This document shows positions 28,706-36,617 of a stretch of 64,000 nt of DNA, piece after piece. The notes under the pieces were generated by a model. It was given only the letters and a program-made list of their open reading frames with translations, did no database searches and had not been told where the DNA came from. This DNA comes from Variovorax paradoxus (GTDB lineage: Bacteria; Pseudomonadota; Gammaproteobacteria; Burkholderiales; Burkholderiaceae_C): positions 554,501-618,500 of the forward strand of contig CP063167.1 of the NCBI GenBank assembly GCA_016806145.1. The letters run 5' to 3'. Each line of letters begins with the position of its first letter. The stretch's first letter is position 1. The translations under genes were made by a program, and so were the position numbers.

Positions 28706-29692
28706 TCAGTCGGCCGTGACGCCGGCCGACTTCACGATGCGCCCCCACTTGTCGTACTCGGCAAGGAAGTAGCTCCTGAACTGCTCGGGCGTGCCGCCGC
28801 GCACGCTCGCGCCCTGCGAGGCCAGCGTCTCCTGCAGCTCTTTCTCGCCGAGCGCCGCGTTGACCGCGGCCGAGAGCTTGTCGATGACGGGCCGCGGCGT
28901 GCCGGCCGGCGCCAGCAGCCCGAACCAGGTGCCGGCCTCGAAGCCCGCGACGCCGGCCTGCTGCATGGTCGGCACCTGCGGAAACTGCGGCGAGCGCTCG
29001 GTGGAGGTGATCGCGAGCGCGCGCAGCTTGCCGGCCTTGACCAGTGGCGCCGAGGTGCTGAAGACGTCGAACATCAGGTCGATCTGCCCCGCCACCAGGT
29101 CGACCAGCGCGGGCCCGCTGCCCTTGTAGGGCACGTGCACCATGTCCACGCCGGTCAGCGTCTTGAAGTACTCCCCGGCCAGGTGCGCGGCACTGCCGTT
29201 GCCGAAGGATCCGTACGACAGCTTGCCGGGGTTGGCCTTGGCCTGCGCGATCAACTCGGCCACGCTGTCGGCCTTGAGGCCCGGCTTCACGGCCAGCAGC
29301 AGCGGTTGCGTGGCCACCAGCGCGATCGGCTCGAAGGACTTGACCGGGTCGTAGCTCAGCTTCGCATAGGTGTGCGGCGTCACCGTGAGCGGGCCCGCGG
29401 CGCTGAACAGCAGCGTGTAGCCGTCGGCCGACGCCTTGGCCACGAAGTCCTGGCCCAGGGTGCCGCCGGCGCCCGCGCGGTTCTCGACCACCACGGCCTG
29501 GCCGAGCCGTTCGGACAGCGACTTGGCCATGAGCCGCCCCGTCTGGTCGGTCGAGCCGCCGACCGCGTAGGGAATGATCAGCTTGATGGGTTTGGACGGG
29601 TAGGTGCTCGCATGGACGGTGGCGGCACCGACCAGCGCACAGGCCGCGAGCGCCAGCGCGGCGGGCCAGCGAAACTTCTTCATCGGGTTCAT
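28706..29692 (-). CDS. Bug/TctC-family solute receptor of the Rieske oxygenase operon
   Basis: A 328-residue receptor with a signal peptide (cleavage near VHAS, residue about 29). Motifs are IIPYAVGGSTDQTGRLMA, VENRAGAGGTLGQDFVA, ADGYTLLF and VHVPYKGSGPALVDLVAG. An alternative ATG lies nine bases downstream (29683). It lies between the oxygenase and hydrolase genes and probably binds the aromatic acid used by the operon. Confidence 0.9.
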   Translation of the reverse strand: MNPMKKFRWPAALALAACALVGAATVHASTYPSKPIKLIIPYAVGGSTDQTGRLMAKSLSERLGQAVVVENRAGAGGTLGQDFVAKASADGYTLLFSAAGPLTVTPHTYAKLSYDPVKSFEPIALVATQPLLLAVKPGLKADSVAELIAQAKANPGKLSYGSFGNGSAAHLAGEYFKTLTGVDMVHVPYKGSGPALVDLVAGQIDLMFDVFSTSAPLVKAGKLRALAITSTERSPQFPQVPTMQQAGVAGFEAGTWFGLLAPAGTPRPVIDKLSAAVNAALGEKELQETLASQGASVRGGTPEQFRSYFLAEYDKWGRIVKSAGVTAD

Positions 29693-29741
29693 CGTGTCTT
29701 GTCTCCAGGATTTCTTGTCGGGAACGGGGAAGCGGAAAAAG

Positions 29742-31085
29742 CTAGCGAGCGCTGGCGGCCTCCTCGGCGCTCGGCGCGCCCGGCGCCGCCGCGATGCGGC
29801 CGACGGTGTCGCCGAAGCGCTCGAGCATCACCTGCTCGAAGGACACGCCCTCGGACGCGAACCAGCTTCCCGAGCGCAGACGGTAGGCCTCGTGCCGCAG
29901 CGGCGCCTCAGGTTCGATGCCGCGCGCCAGTGCCTTCGCGCCCGTAAGCACGGTGCGGCGAAAGCGCACCACGGCGGCATCGGAGGCCGACAGATGTTCC
30001 TGCGTGCGATCCGCGATGCGGCCCTGGCTGTCCTGGATCATCGCGTCCTGCTCGGCCACGCCGCGCACGCCGGTGAAGCTGATGTGCTTCTGGTGGACGC
30101 GATCGATCAGGTATTCGTTGGAGCGGTTGCGGATCGGGATGAAGTCCGCATCCACCTCCGCGATCACGCCGTGGCCCTCCTTCAACTTCGCGACCTCCTC
30201 CTCGCCGAGCGGGCGATCCGGGTTCCACGCATAGGTGTAGATCCAGCAGTTCTCGTCGTCGATCGGCACCCAGGTGTAGCCGAAGTGGGTCTCGCCGGGC
30301 AGCGTGGAGGGGGTGGTGCTGTGCGAGGGCAGCGCGAACTGCGCGCTGCGCCAGTAGCGCACGCCATCGTCGGCGCGCCGCGCGCCGCCCACGACGAAGC
30401 CGACCTCGTGCTCGAGGATCGAGAACAGCGGCAGCGGGTCCTCGCGGATCCAGCGCAGGCGCTTCTCGTCGGCCGGCGCATCGGGGTTCGCGTTCGAGGG
30501 CACGCCCGGTGCCGGCATGTGCAGGAACGAGAAGTGCGAGGTGTCGAGCGCGCCCTCGATCGATTGCGCCCAATTGCATTCCTGCAGCTTCTTGGTGACG
30601 TAGCGGTGCGACTCCGGCAAGGCCGCGAACTCGAGCTGTGGCACGTCGGGCAATTCGCGCTCCCAGGGATCGGGTCCCATGTAGGCCCAGACCACACCGC
30701 CGTGCTCGCGCGTCGGATAGGCCTTGAGCCGCAGCGTCTGGTGGTAGCTCGCGCCGGGCGGCACGTTGGGCAGCTCCACCGGGCGCCCCCGCAGGTCGAA
30801 CTGCCAGCCATGGAACACGCAGCGGATCGCGCAGTTCTCGTTGCGCCCGAAGTACAGGTCCGCGCCGCGGTGCGGGCAGCGCGCGTCGACCAGTCCTACC
30901 ACGCCCTCGCTGTTGCGGAAGGCCACCAGCCTCTCGCCCATGATGTTCACGCGCATCGGCGCGCCGTCGCGCTCCGGCAGTTCGCGGGACAGCGCCACGG
31001 GCTGCCAGAAGCGGCGGAAGAACTGGCCCATCGGTGTCTGGGCCCCGGTGCGGGTGAGCATGTCGTTGTCGGCGGCGCTGAGCAT
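29742..31085 (-). CDS. Phthalate-4,5-dioxygenase-like Rieske oxygenase
   Basis: A 447-residue Rieske oxygenase. The Rieske ligands are Cys70-X-His72 (CPHRGADL) and Cys89-X2-His92 (CVFHGWQFDLRG). The mononuclear iron site has the pattern DTSHFSFLH with His184 and His189. Single-subunit oxygenases of the phthalate 4,5-dioxygenase group have this layout, lack a beta subunit, and pair with a reductase such as the one at 26845-27801. The substrate could be a phthalate-like or other hydroxylated or alkoxylated aromatic acid; the phthalate decarboxylase and dehydrogenase genes expected for phthalate itself are not here. Confidence 0.9.
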   Translation of the reverse strand: MLSAADNDMLTRTGAQTPMGQFFRRFWQPVALSRELPERDGAPMRVNIMGERLVAFRNSEGVVGLVDARCPHRGADLYFGRNENCAIRCVFHGWQFDLRGRPVELPNVPPGASYHQTLRLKAYPTREHGGVVWAYMGPDPWERELPDVPQLEFAALPESHRYVTKKLQECNWAQSIEGALDTSHFSFLHMPAPGVPSNANPDAPADEKRLRWIREDPLPLFSILEHEVGFVVGGARRADDGVRYWRSAQFALPSHSTTPSTLPGETHFGYTWVPIDDENCWIYTYAWNPDRPLGEEEVAKLKEGHGVIAEVDADFIPIRNRSNEYLIDRVHQKHISFTGVRGVAEQDAMIQDSQGRIADRTQEHLSASDAAVVRFRRTVLTGAKALARGIEPEAPLRHEAYRLRSGSWFASEGVSFEQVMLERFGDTVGRIAAAPGAPSAEEAASAR

Positions 31086-31114
31086 CGCGGTCGTCTCCTC
31101 GTGGGTGGTGTTGT

Positions 31115-31921
31115 TCAGTGCGCGGCCGCTGGCGTGCGCGGATCGCGGATGCCGTGATCGGCGGCCCATTGCAACGTGTCGAGCGTGTGGCCCGAAGGCG
31201 CGTACTCGCAGCCGATCCATCCCTCCCAACCCATCTGCTCGATCAGTTCGAACAGGTAGGGAAAACGGATCTCGCCGGTGCCCGGTTCGTTGCGGCCCGG
31301 CACGCTGCCGACCTGGATGTGCCCGATGTGAGGCCATGCGGCCTTCAGGCGTTCGGCGATGGCACCTTGCTCCGTCTGGATGTGGAAGGTGTCGAAGCAC
31401 AGCTTCACGTTGCCGCGACCCAGCGCCTCGACCACCGCCACGCCCTCCTCGATGCGGTGATAGAGGAAGTCGGGAAAGCGCGCGCGGCAGCAGGGCTCGA
31501 GGATCAGCGTGAGCCCGCTGGCGCGGGCCTGGTCGGCGGCCCAGGCGATGTTCTCCTGGAACAGCTCCATGCAGCGGGCGCGGTCCATGTCCGGCCCGAT
31601 GTTGCCGGGCATCACGTGGATCATCGGACCGCCCACCTGCGCCGCATAGTCGATCGCGGTGTGGATGCTCTGCCGGAAGCGCGCCTCGAGTCCCGGCAGC
31701 GCCGCGTAGCCACGTTCGCCGGCGTCCCAGTCGAAGGGCGAGAGGATCTGCACCAGCGCAAGCCCGTTGGCCTCGAGCCGCGCCGCGATCTCGCGCGCCG
31801 GGTACTCGTAGGGGAAAGCCACCTCGACGCCGCGGAAGCCGGCCCGGGCGGCCGCCTCGTAACGCTCGAGCATCGGGTATTCGGTGAACAGCCACCGCAG
31901 GTTGGGATCGAATCGCAGCAT
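31115..31921 (-). CDS. Hydroxypyruvate isomerase-like TIM-barrel protein
   Basis: A 268-residue AP-endonuclease-2-superfamily barrel. Segments match hydroxypyruvate/2-oxo-tetronate isomerases: FRGVEVAFPYEYPAREIAARL, LILEPC, CFDTFHIQ, GHIQVGSVPGRNEPGTGEI and GCEYAPSG. The conserved glutamates of those segments would bind metal and substrate. It is the first gene of the minus-strand operon, followed 29 bp later by the Rieske oxygenase. An enol/keto isomerisation of a catabolite is more likely here than glyoxylate metabolism, since no glycerate genes are linked. Confidence 0.85.
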   Translation of the reverse strand: MLRFDPNLRWLFTEYPMLERYEAAARAGFRGVEVAFPYEYPAREIAARLEANGLALVQILSPFDWDAGERGYAALPGLEARFRQSIHTAIDYAAQVGGPMIHVMPGNIGPDMDRARCMELFQENIAWAADQARASGLTLILEPCCRARFPDFLYHRIEEGVAVVEALGRGNVKLCFDTFHIQTEQGAIAERLKAAWPHIGHIQVGSVPGRNEPGTGEIRFPYLFELIEQMGWEGWIGCEYAPSGHTLDTLQWAADHGIRDPRTPAAAH

Positions 31922-31957
31922 CGTGGAATTGCTTCGTGTTTGTCTCGGATGAAGGGC

Positions 31958-31986
31958 ATCGTAGGTAGCGGCTATTGCTAAGACAA
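31958..31986 (-). promoter_or_regulatory. Candidate sigma-70 promoter of the Rieske oxygenase operon
   Basis: On the minus strand TTGTCT (31986-31981) and TACGAT (31963-31958) are exactly 17 bases apart, each matching four of six consensus positions. The -35 box lies inside one arm of the inverted repeat at 31979-32021. The first gene starts 37 bases downstream of the -10 box. Confidence 0.4.
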
Positions 31987-32021
31987 GCTAGACTTTTTTA
32001 GGCCCTGTTGAGCTTGTCTTA
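31979..32021. promoter_or_regulatory. 11-bp inverted repeat in divergent LysR interval
   Basis: TAAGACAAGCT (31979-31989) and AGCTTGTCTTA (32011-32021) are exact inverted copies separated by 21 bases. One arm covers the candidate -35 box of the minus-strand operon; the other runs into the ATG of the LysR gene. This suits a LysR-type regulator that controls both directions. Confidence 0.55.
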
Positions 32022-32950
32022 TGAATATCGGAAACGTGTCCCTGCGCCAGTTGCGCGCCTTCGTCGCCATCGCCGATGCCGGCAGCTTTGCCGCGGCGGC
32101 GCGCCGGCTCCATCTCACGCCCTCGGCGCTGAGCCTCTTGATCCGCGATCTCGAACGCAACGTGGGGGTGCGACTGTTCGACCGCACGACGCGGTCGACC
32201 GCCCTCGCGCTGGCGGGCAGCGAGTTCTATCCGCTCGCGCGGCAGGTGCTCGACGATCTCTCGCGCGCGCTCGAGAGCACGCAGGACCTCGAGCAGAAGA
32301 AGCGCGGCACGGTGCGAATCGCCTGCACGCCGCTCTATGCGGCGACGACGCTGCCCGAGATGATTCATCGCTACCGCCGACGGTATCCGGCGATCGCGGT
32401 CTACGTGCTCGATTCGCTGAACCAGCAGGCCACCGCGCGAGTCGTGAGTGGCGAGGCCGACTTGGGCATTGCGCCGCAGCGCCCGACGCCGCCCGAACTG
32501 CTGCAGCAGAGCCTGATGCGCGATCGCATCCGGCTGGTGTGCCCGGGCGACCATCCGCTGGCCGCGCGCACCCGCGTGAGCTGGGCGCAAGCGCTGCAGC
32601 ATCCGTTCGTGAGCCTCACGCCCGACTTCACGAACCGGCTGCAGGCCGATCTGTTCAAGCACTCGGATGCGCTGGCGCTGCATCCGGCGCACGAGGTGTC
32701 GTTCATCACCACCGCGCTCGGCATGGTGCGCGGCGGCTTCGGCATCACGGCCCAGCCCAGCCGCGTGCTGCCGATGCTCGAATCCTTCGGCCTGGTGTCG
32801 CGGCCGCTGACTTCACCGACGGTGGACCGCCACCTGTCGCTGTTCTGCGCGCGTGCCCGCGCACTGTCGCCGGCGGCCGAAAGCTTCAGGGACTTCCTGG
32901 TCGGCGAGCTGTCGGATACACCGGCCGAACTGCGCCCCGGCGCGGGATGA
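32021..32950 (+). CDS. LysR-family regulator of the adjacent oxygenase operon
   Basis: A 309-residue LysR regulator with the helix-turn-helix in LRQLRAFVAIADAGSFAAAARRLHLTPS (about residues 8-35) and the effector domain from about residue 95. The ATG at 32021 lacks a ribosome-binding site and shares its A with an operator-like arm; a GTG at 32036 (VSLRQLRAF) is a reasonable alternative start. It is divergent from the isomerase-Rieske operon, its likely target. Confidence 0.88.
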   Translation: MNIGNVSLRQLRAFVAIADAGSFAAAARRLHLTPSALSLLIRDLERNVGVRLFDRTTRSTALALAGSEFYPLARQVLDDLSRALESTQDLEQKKRGTVRIACTPLYAATTLPEMIHRYRRRYPAIAVYVLDSLNQQATARVVSGEADLGIAPQRPTPPELLQQSLMRDRIRLVCPGDHPLAARTRVSWAQALQHPFVSLTPDFTNRLQADLFKHSDALALHPAHEVSFITTALGMVRGGFGITAQPSRVLPMLESFGLVSRPLTSPTVDRHLSLFCARARALSPAAESFRDFLVGELSDTPAELRPGAG

Positions 32951-32959
32951 GACCCGCGC

Positions 32960-33292
32960 TCAGCGCTCCAAATAACCGTAGGCCGACAAACAAGCTTTCA
33001 GAGGCGCGCTCGCGCCCGTTCCGTACTCGAGCCGCTGCGGCGTGGTCGACTGCCGGTTCTTCTCGTCCTGTTCGGCCAGCGTCTTGCCCACGCGGTACTG
33101 GCACAGCAGCATCAGGTTTTCGGGCACCGACACGCCCGCGGTGTTGGTGAAGGACTTGGGCCGGTCCGAGTGGTAGGTCTCGCTCGGTGCCGCGGCCTTC
33201 GGCGCATCCTTGGACGAACCGGACTTCGGCCACAGGCTGCAGCCCGACAACGCCACGACGATGGCCACGAGGCCGCAAAACTTTGGATGCAC
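32960..33292 (-). CDS. Small lipoprotein of unknown function
   Basis: A 110-residue protein. The GTG at 33292 has AGGAG six bases upstream and begins a lipoprotein signal ending LSGC (Cys18), so it is preferred. The mature part is polar, with SKDAPKAAAPSETYHSD, then VPENLMLLCQYRVGKTLAE and a C-terminal LKACLSAYGYLER. I do not recognise a family. It converges with the LysR gene (9 bp between the stops) and is unlikely to be part of either neighbouring pathway. Confidence 0.75.
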   Translation of the reverse strand: MHPKFCGLVAIVVALSGCSLWPKSGSSKDAPKAAAPSETYHSDRPKSFTNTAGVSVPENLMLLCQYRVGKTLAEQDEKNRQSTTPQRLEYGTGASAPLKACLSAYGYLER

Positions 33293-33409
33293 TTCGATCT
33301 CCTGAGGGGTTGCGGGCGCAACGGCTTGCGCCGCCGCCGGCCGCGATGGGGCCGGCGGAATATAGCGGACGCACGGGCCGCGCGCTCGATCGCCCCCTCG
33401 GTCCGACAC

Positions 33410-34576
33410 TCAATCCGACAGCGCCCGCATCCGCGCGTACAGGTCGGCCTTGCCCTCGAAGCCGATGCCCGGCAGCGGCGGCAGCGTGACGTGGCCGTTC
33501 TCCACCTTCACGCCATCGGGAAAGCCGCCGAAGGGCTGGAACAGGTCGGGGTAGGACTCGTTGCCGCCGAGCCCCAGCCCAGCCGCGATGTTGAGCGACA
33601 TCTGGTGGCCGCCATGCGGGATGCAGCGGCTCGCCGACCAGCCGTGCTGCTCGAGCATGTCGAGCGTGCGCAGGTACTCGACCAGGCCGTAGCTGAGCGC
33701 GCAGTCGAACTGCAGCCAGTCGCGGTCGGGCCGCATGCCGCCATGACGGATCAGGTTGCGCGCGTCCTGCATCGAGAACAGGTTCTCGCCCGTGGCCATC
33801 GGGTTGGCGTAGTAGTTGCGCAGCGTGGCCTGCAGCTCGAAGTCGAGCGGGTCGCCGGCTTCCTCATACCAGAAGAGGTCGTACTGCGACAGCGCCTTGG
33901 CATAGGCGATCGCCGTGTCGAGGTCGAAGCGGCCGTTCGCATCCACGCAGAGCTTCTGACCGTCCTGCAGCACGCTCAAGATCGAGTCGATGCGACGCAG
34001 GTCCTCGTCGAGCGAGTCGCCGCCGATCTTCTTCTTGACCACCGTGTAGCCGCGGTCGATGTAGCTGCGCATCTCGTCCTTGAGCTTGCCGTGGTCCTGG
34101 CCCGGGTAGTAGTAGCCGCCGGCCGCGTAGACGAAGACCTTCGGGTTCGGCGTGCCGTTGCCGTAGCGCTCGGCCAGCAGCTGGAACAGGGGCTTGCCCT
34201 CGATCTTCGCCACCGCGTCCCACACCGCCATGTCGATGGTGCCGATGGCCACCGAACGCTCGCCGTGGCCGCCGGGCTTCTCGTTCTTGAACATCGTGTC
34301 CCACACCTTGTGCGGATCGAGGTTGCGGCCGCTCGCGTCGAGCAGCGTGTCGGGCTCGGCTTCGAGGATGCGCGGAATGAAGCGCTCGCGCATCAGCGTG
34401 CCCTGGCCGTAGCGGCCGTTCGAATTGAAGCCGTAGCCGACCACCGGCTTGCCGTCGCGGATCACGTCGGTGATCACCGCCACGAGGCTCAGGGTCATCT
34501 TGCTAAAGTCGATGTACGCATTGCGGATGGGCGAACTGATCGGAAGGGTCTGTTCGCGGATCTCGACGATCTTCAC
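33410..34576 (-). CDS. tarD: D-tartrate dehydratase-like enolase-superfamily enzyme
   Basis: A 388-residue mandelate-racemase-group protein with a GTG start at 34576 (GGAG seven bases upstream). It follows the D(-)-tartrate dehydratase of Bradyrhizobium closely, as I remember it: SSPIRNAYIDFSKMT, YGFNSNGRYGQG, NEKPGGHGERSVAIGTIDMAVWDAVAKI, and SRCIPHGGHQMSLNIAAGLGLGGNESYPDLFQPFGG. The Lys pair in VVKKKIGG and the metal ligands in CVDANGRFD and EEAGDP are in place. It would dehydrate D-tartrate to oxaloacetate. A LysR gene is divergent, 99 bp away; no linked transporter is seen. Confidence 0.87.
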   Translation of the reverse strand: MKIVEIREQTLPISSPIRNAYIDFSKMTLSLVAVITDVIRDGKPVVGYGFNSNGRYGQGTLMRERFIPRILEAEPDTLLDASGRNLDPHKVWDTMFKNEKPGGHGERSVAIGTIDMAVWDAVAKIEGKPLFQLLAERYGNGTPNPKVFVYAAGGYYYPGQDHGKLKDEMRSYIDRGYTVVKKKIGGDSLDEDLRRIDSILSVLQDGQKLCVDANGRFDLDTAIAYAKALSQYDLFWYEEAGDPLDFELQATLRNYYANPMATGENLFSMQDARNLIRHGGMRPDRDWLQFDCALSYGLVEYLRTLDMLEQHGWSASRCIPHGGHQMSLNIAAGLGLGGNESYPDLFQPFGGFPDGVKVENGHVTLPPLPGIGFEGKADLYARMRALSD

Positions 34577-34675
34577 GGGAGGTCTCCAGGAGCTGAGGAA
34601 GACCCGATGGTGGCCGCGCGGCGCCGATTCGGCCAATGCCCTTTTTCTAGACTTCGATGCCTTGAAAGCACCGCC

Positions 34676-35584
34676 ATGAATTTCCTCTGGCTCGACGACT
34701 TCCTGGTGCTGGCCGAAACGGGCAACTTCTCGCGCGCGGCCGAGGAGCGCCACCTGACCCAGCCGGCCTTCAGCCGCCGCGTGCGCGCGCTCGAGGAATG
34801 GCTGGGCACCGAGCTGTTCGACCGCAGCGGCCAGCCGGCCACGCTCACGCCCGCGGGCGAATGGTTCGGCACGGTCGCGCGCGAGCTGCGTGCGCGCGTC
34901 GACCGCATTCCGGCCGATGCGCGCGCCGTCAACGAAGCCGATGCCACGACCCTGCGGCTCGCCGCCACGCATGCGCTCTCGTTCACCGTCCTGCCGCGCT
35001 GGCTGCGCACCCTCGAGTCGCACGTGGCGCTGGGCCCGGTGCAGCTCATGTCGGACCTGCTGCCGCGCTGCGAGCTGCTGCTGTCGCAGGGCAAGGTGCA
35101 GTTCGTGCTGAGCCATGCGCATCCCGAGGCCGCGAACTCGCTCGATCACTCGGGAGCGCTGTCGACGCAGGTCGGTGCCGATGCGCTGGTGCCGGTCAGC
35201 GCGCCTGGTGCCAAGGGCCGCGCGCGGCACGTGCTGGGCAAGAGCCCCGCCACGCCCGTGCCGTTGCTCGCCTACAGCCAGGAATCGGGGCTGGGGCGCA
35301 TCGCGCAGGCCGTGCTGGGCCGCCGGCTCGATGCGCTGGCACCGAAGGTGGTGTTCACCGCGCACCTGGCCTCGGTGCTGCGGACCATGGCGCTCGATGG
35401 GCGGGGGATTGCGTGGCTGCCGAGGACCTTGGTCGACGAGGACATCGCGGCGGGCACGCTGGTGCCGGCCGGTGGCGAGGAATGGGTCGTGCCGCTGCAG
35501 GTGCGGCTGTACCGCGGGCGCGAGCTGATGGGCAAGGCGGTCGAGGCGTTCTGGAAGGCGGCGCATCGCCACGCTCGACCCTGA
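34676..35584 (+). CDS. LysR-family regulator divergent from tarD
   Basis: A 302-residue LysR protein starting NFLWLDDFLVLAETGNFSRAAEERHLTQPAFSRRVRALE, with the helix-turn-helix at about residues 17-42. The effector domain runs from about residue 90 to the end. Its position points to control of the tartrate dehydratase gene. No clear operator repeat was found in the 99-bp gap. Confidence 0.9.
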   Translation: MNFLWLDDFLVLAETGNFSRAAEERHLTQPAFSRRVRALEEWLGTELFDRSGQPATLTPAGEWFGTVARELRARVDRIPADARAVNEADATTLRLAATHALSFTVLPRWLRTLESHVALGPVQLMSDLLPRCELLLSQGKVQFVLSHAHPEAANSLDHSGALSTQVGADALVPVSAPGAKGRARHVLGKSPATPVPLLAYSQESGLGRIAQAVLGRRLDALAPKVVFTAHLASVLRTMALDGRGIAWLPRTLVDEDIAAGTLVPAGGEEWVVPLQVRLYRGRELMGKAVEAFWKAAHRHARP

Positions 35585-35607
35585 CATTCACCGGACCCAT
35601 CGCCATG

Positions 35608-35620
35608 GGAGCATGGCTCC
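35608..35620. terminator. Weak stem-loop between convergent LysR and IclR genes
   Basis: GGAGC-ATG-GCTCC forms a 5-bp stem in the 93-bp gap between the two stop codons. There is no clear T-tract, so it is only a weak terminator candidate. Confidence 0.25.
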
Positions 35621-35677
35621 GGGAATTCCTCTTCGGATTTCGTAGCGTTTCTGACGGCTCGCAACCGGACAAGCGGG

Positions 35678-36517
35678 CTACCGCGCCTCGAGCGATCCGA
35701 GCTTGGACTCGACGCTGCGGACCAGATCCACCAGGCGGGGGCCCAAGCTCCTTTCGAGCTGATCGATATCCGTGGAGTAGGACGGCACGGTCAGGTTGAA
35801 GGCCAGTGCCATTCCATTGACGGGCATGCGCATCGGGACTCCCACCGCAGCGAGCGTGGGTTGCCAGTCGCCCGACACCACGCAGAAGTCTCGCGCGGCG
35901 ATTTGCTCCTGGGCCTGCGCCGCTGCTTGCGAGAACGCAGTCCAGTCTTCAGGCTGCGATTCCTCGAGCCGCTTCAGTACCAAGGCGCGTTCTTGCGGAT
36001 CAAGCGCGAAGAGCAGCGCCCTGCCCATCGCCGTGCGCAAGATCGGACGCGTGGAGCCGATATCGGGACGGGTCGAGTTGGTGTCCAACCCTTGAACCGT
36101 TTCGACGTAGACGACCTGTAGTCGATCCCGTGTCCCCACAGACACAGGACCCCGCACATAGCGCGCGAGCTCCAGCATCTCGGGCGCGGCCACCCGCCGG
36201 ATCATCAACTGCGACAGCAGCGGATAGCCCAGCGACAGCACCGCAGGCCCGAGCGAGTACTTGCCTGTCTGCGAGTCCTTTCGCAGATACCCCAACCCCA
36301 TGAGCGTGAAGGCGAGCCGCGAGACGGTGGGGCGCGTCAGTCCCAACTTGTCAGCGATGTCCTTGTTGCCGAGGGTCAGCGCCCCACCCGCAAAGCAGCC
36401 AAGCACCGCCAACCCCGAAGCCAGCGTAGACGCGAACTGCGGATGGTTGGCCAACGCTTCGTCGCCGAGGAATTCCGGACCAGGGAGATCCCGCTTGGCG
36501 GGTTGTTGAGATGCCAT
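35678..36517 (-). CDS. IclR-family regulator
   Basis: A 279-residue IclR protein. The winged-helix region (about residues 28-85) has TLASGLAVLGCFAGGALTLGNKDIADKLGLTRPTVSRLAFTL-type segments, and the effector domain has GPVSVGTRDRLQVVYVETV. It is divergent from the phosphoesterase gene, with 100 bp between the starts and a near-consensus promoter facing that gene. Base use in this gene and its divergent neighbours is slightly less GC-rich than the flanks, which may mean a separate origin. Confidence 0.9.
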   Translation of the reverse strand: MASQQPAKRDLPGPEFLGDEALANHPQFASTLASGLAVLGCFAGGALTLGNKDIADKLGLTRPTVSRLAFTLMGLGYLRKDSQTGKYSLGPAVLSLGYPLLSQLMIRRVAAPEMLELARYVRGPVSVGTRDRLQVVYVETVQGLDTNSTRPDIGSTRPILRTAMGRALLFALDPQERALVLKRLEESQPEDWTAFSQAAAQAQEQIAARDFCVVSGDWQPTLAAVGVPMRMPVNGMALAFNLTVPSYSTDIDQLERSLGPRLVDLVRSVESKLGSLEAR

Positions 36518-36518
36518 G

Positions 36519-36547
36519 TTGACATTTTATCGACACGTTTTCATAAT
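36519..36547 (+). promoter_or_regulatory. Near-consensus sigma-70 promoter for the phosphoesterase-Bug operon
   Basis: TTGACA (36519-36524, six of six) and CATAAT (36542-36547, five of six) are exactly 17 bases apart. The expected transcription start is around 36554, about 64 bases before the ATG at 36618. This is one of the few AT-rich intervals of the window. Confidence 0.75.
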
Positions 36548-36553
36548 TTCGTT

Positions 36554-36564
36554 CCATTAAATGG
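36554..36564. promoter_or_regulatory. Candidate IclR operator at the transcription start
   Basis: CCATT-A-AATGG is a perfect 5-bp inverted repeat at the predicted start point of the promoter at 36519-36547. A wider pair, GTTCCA at 36551-36556 and TGGAAC at 36592-36597, flanks the leader. Bound here, a regulator would block transcription. Assignment to the divergent IclR protein is inferred from position. Confidence 0.4.
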
Positions 36565-36617
36565 TCTTAAAACACATATCGTTCAACTATGTGGAACTAA
36601 AACGAAAGGCAGGAAAA

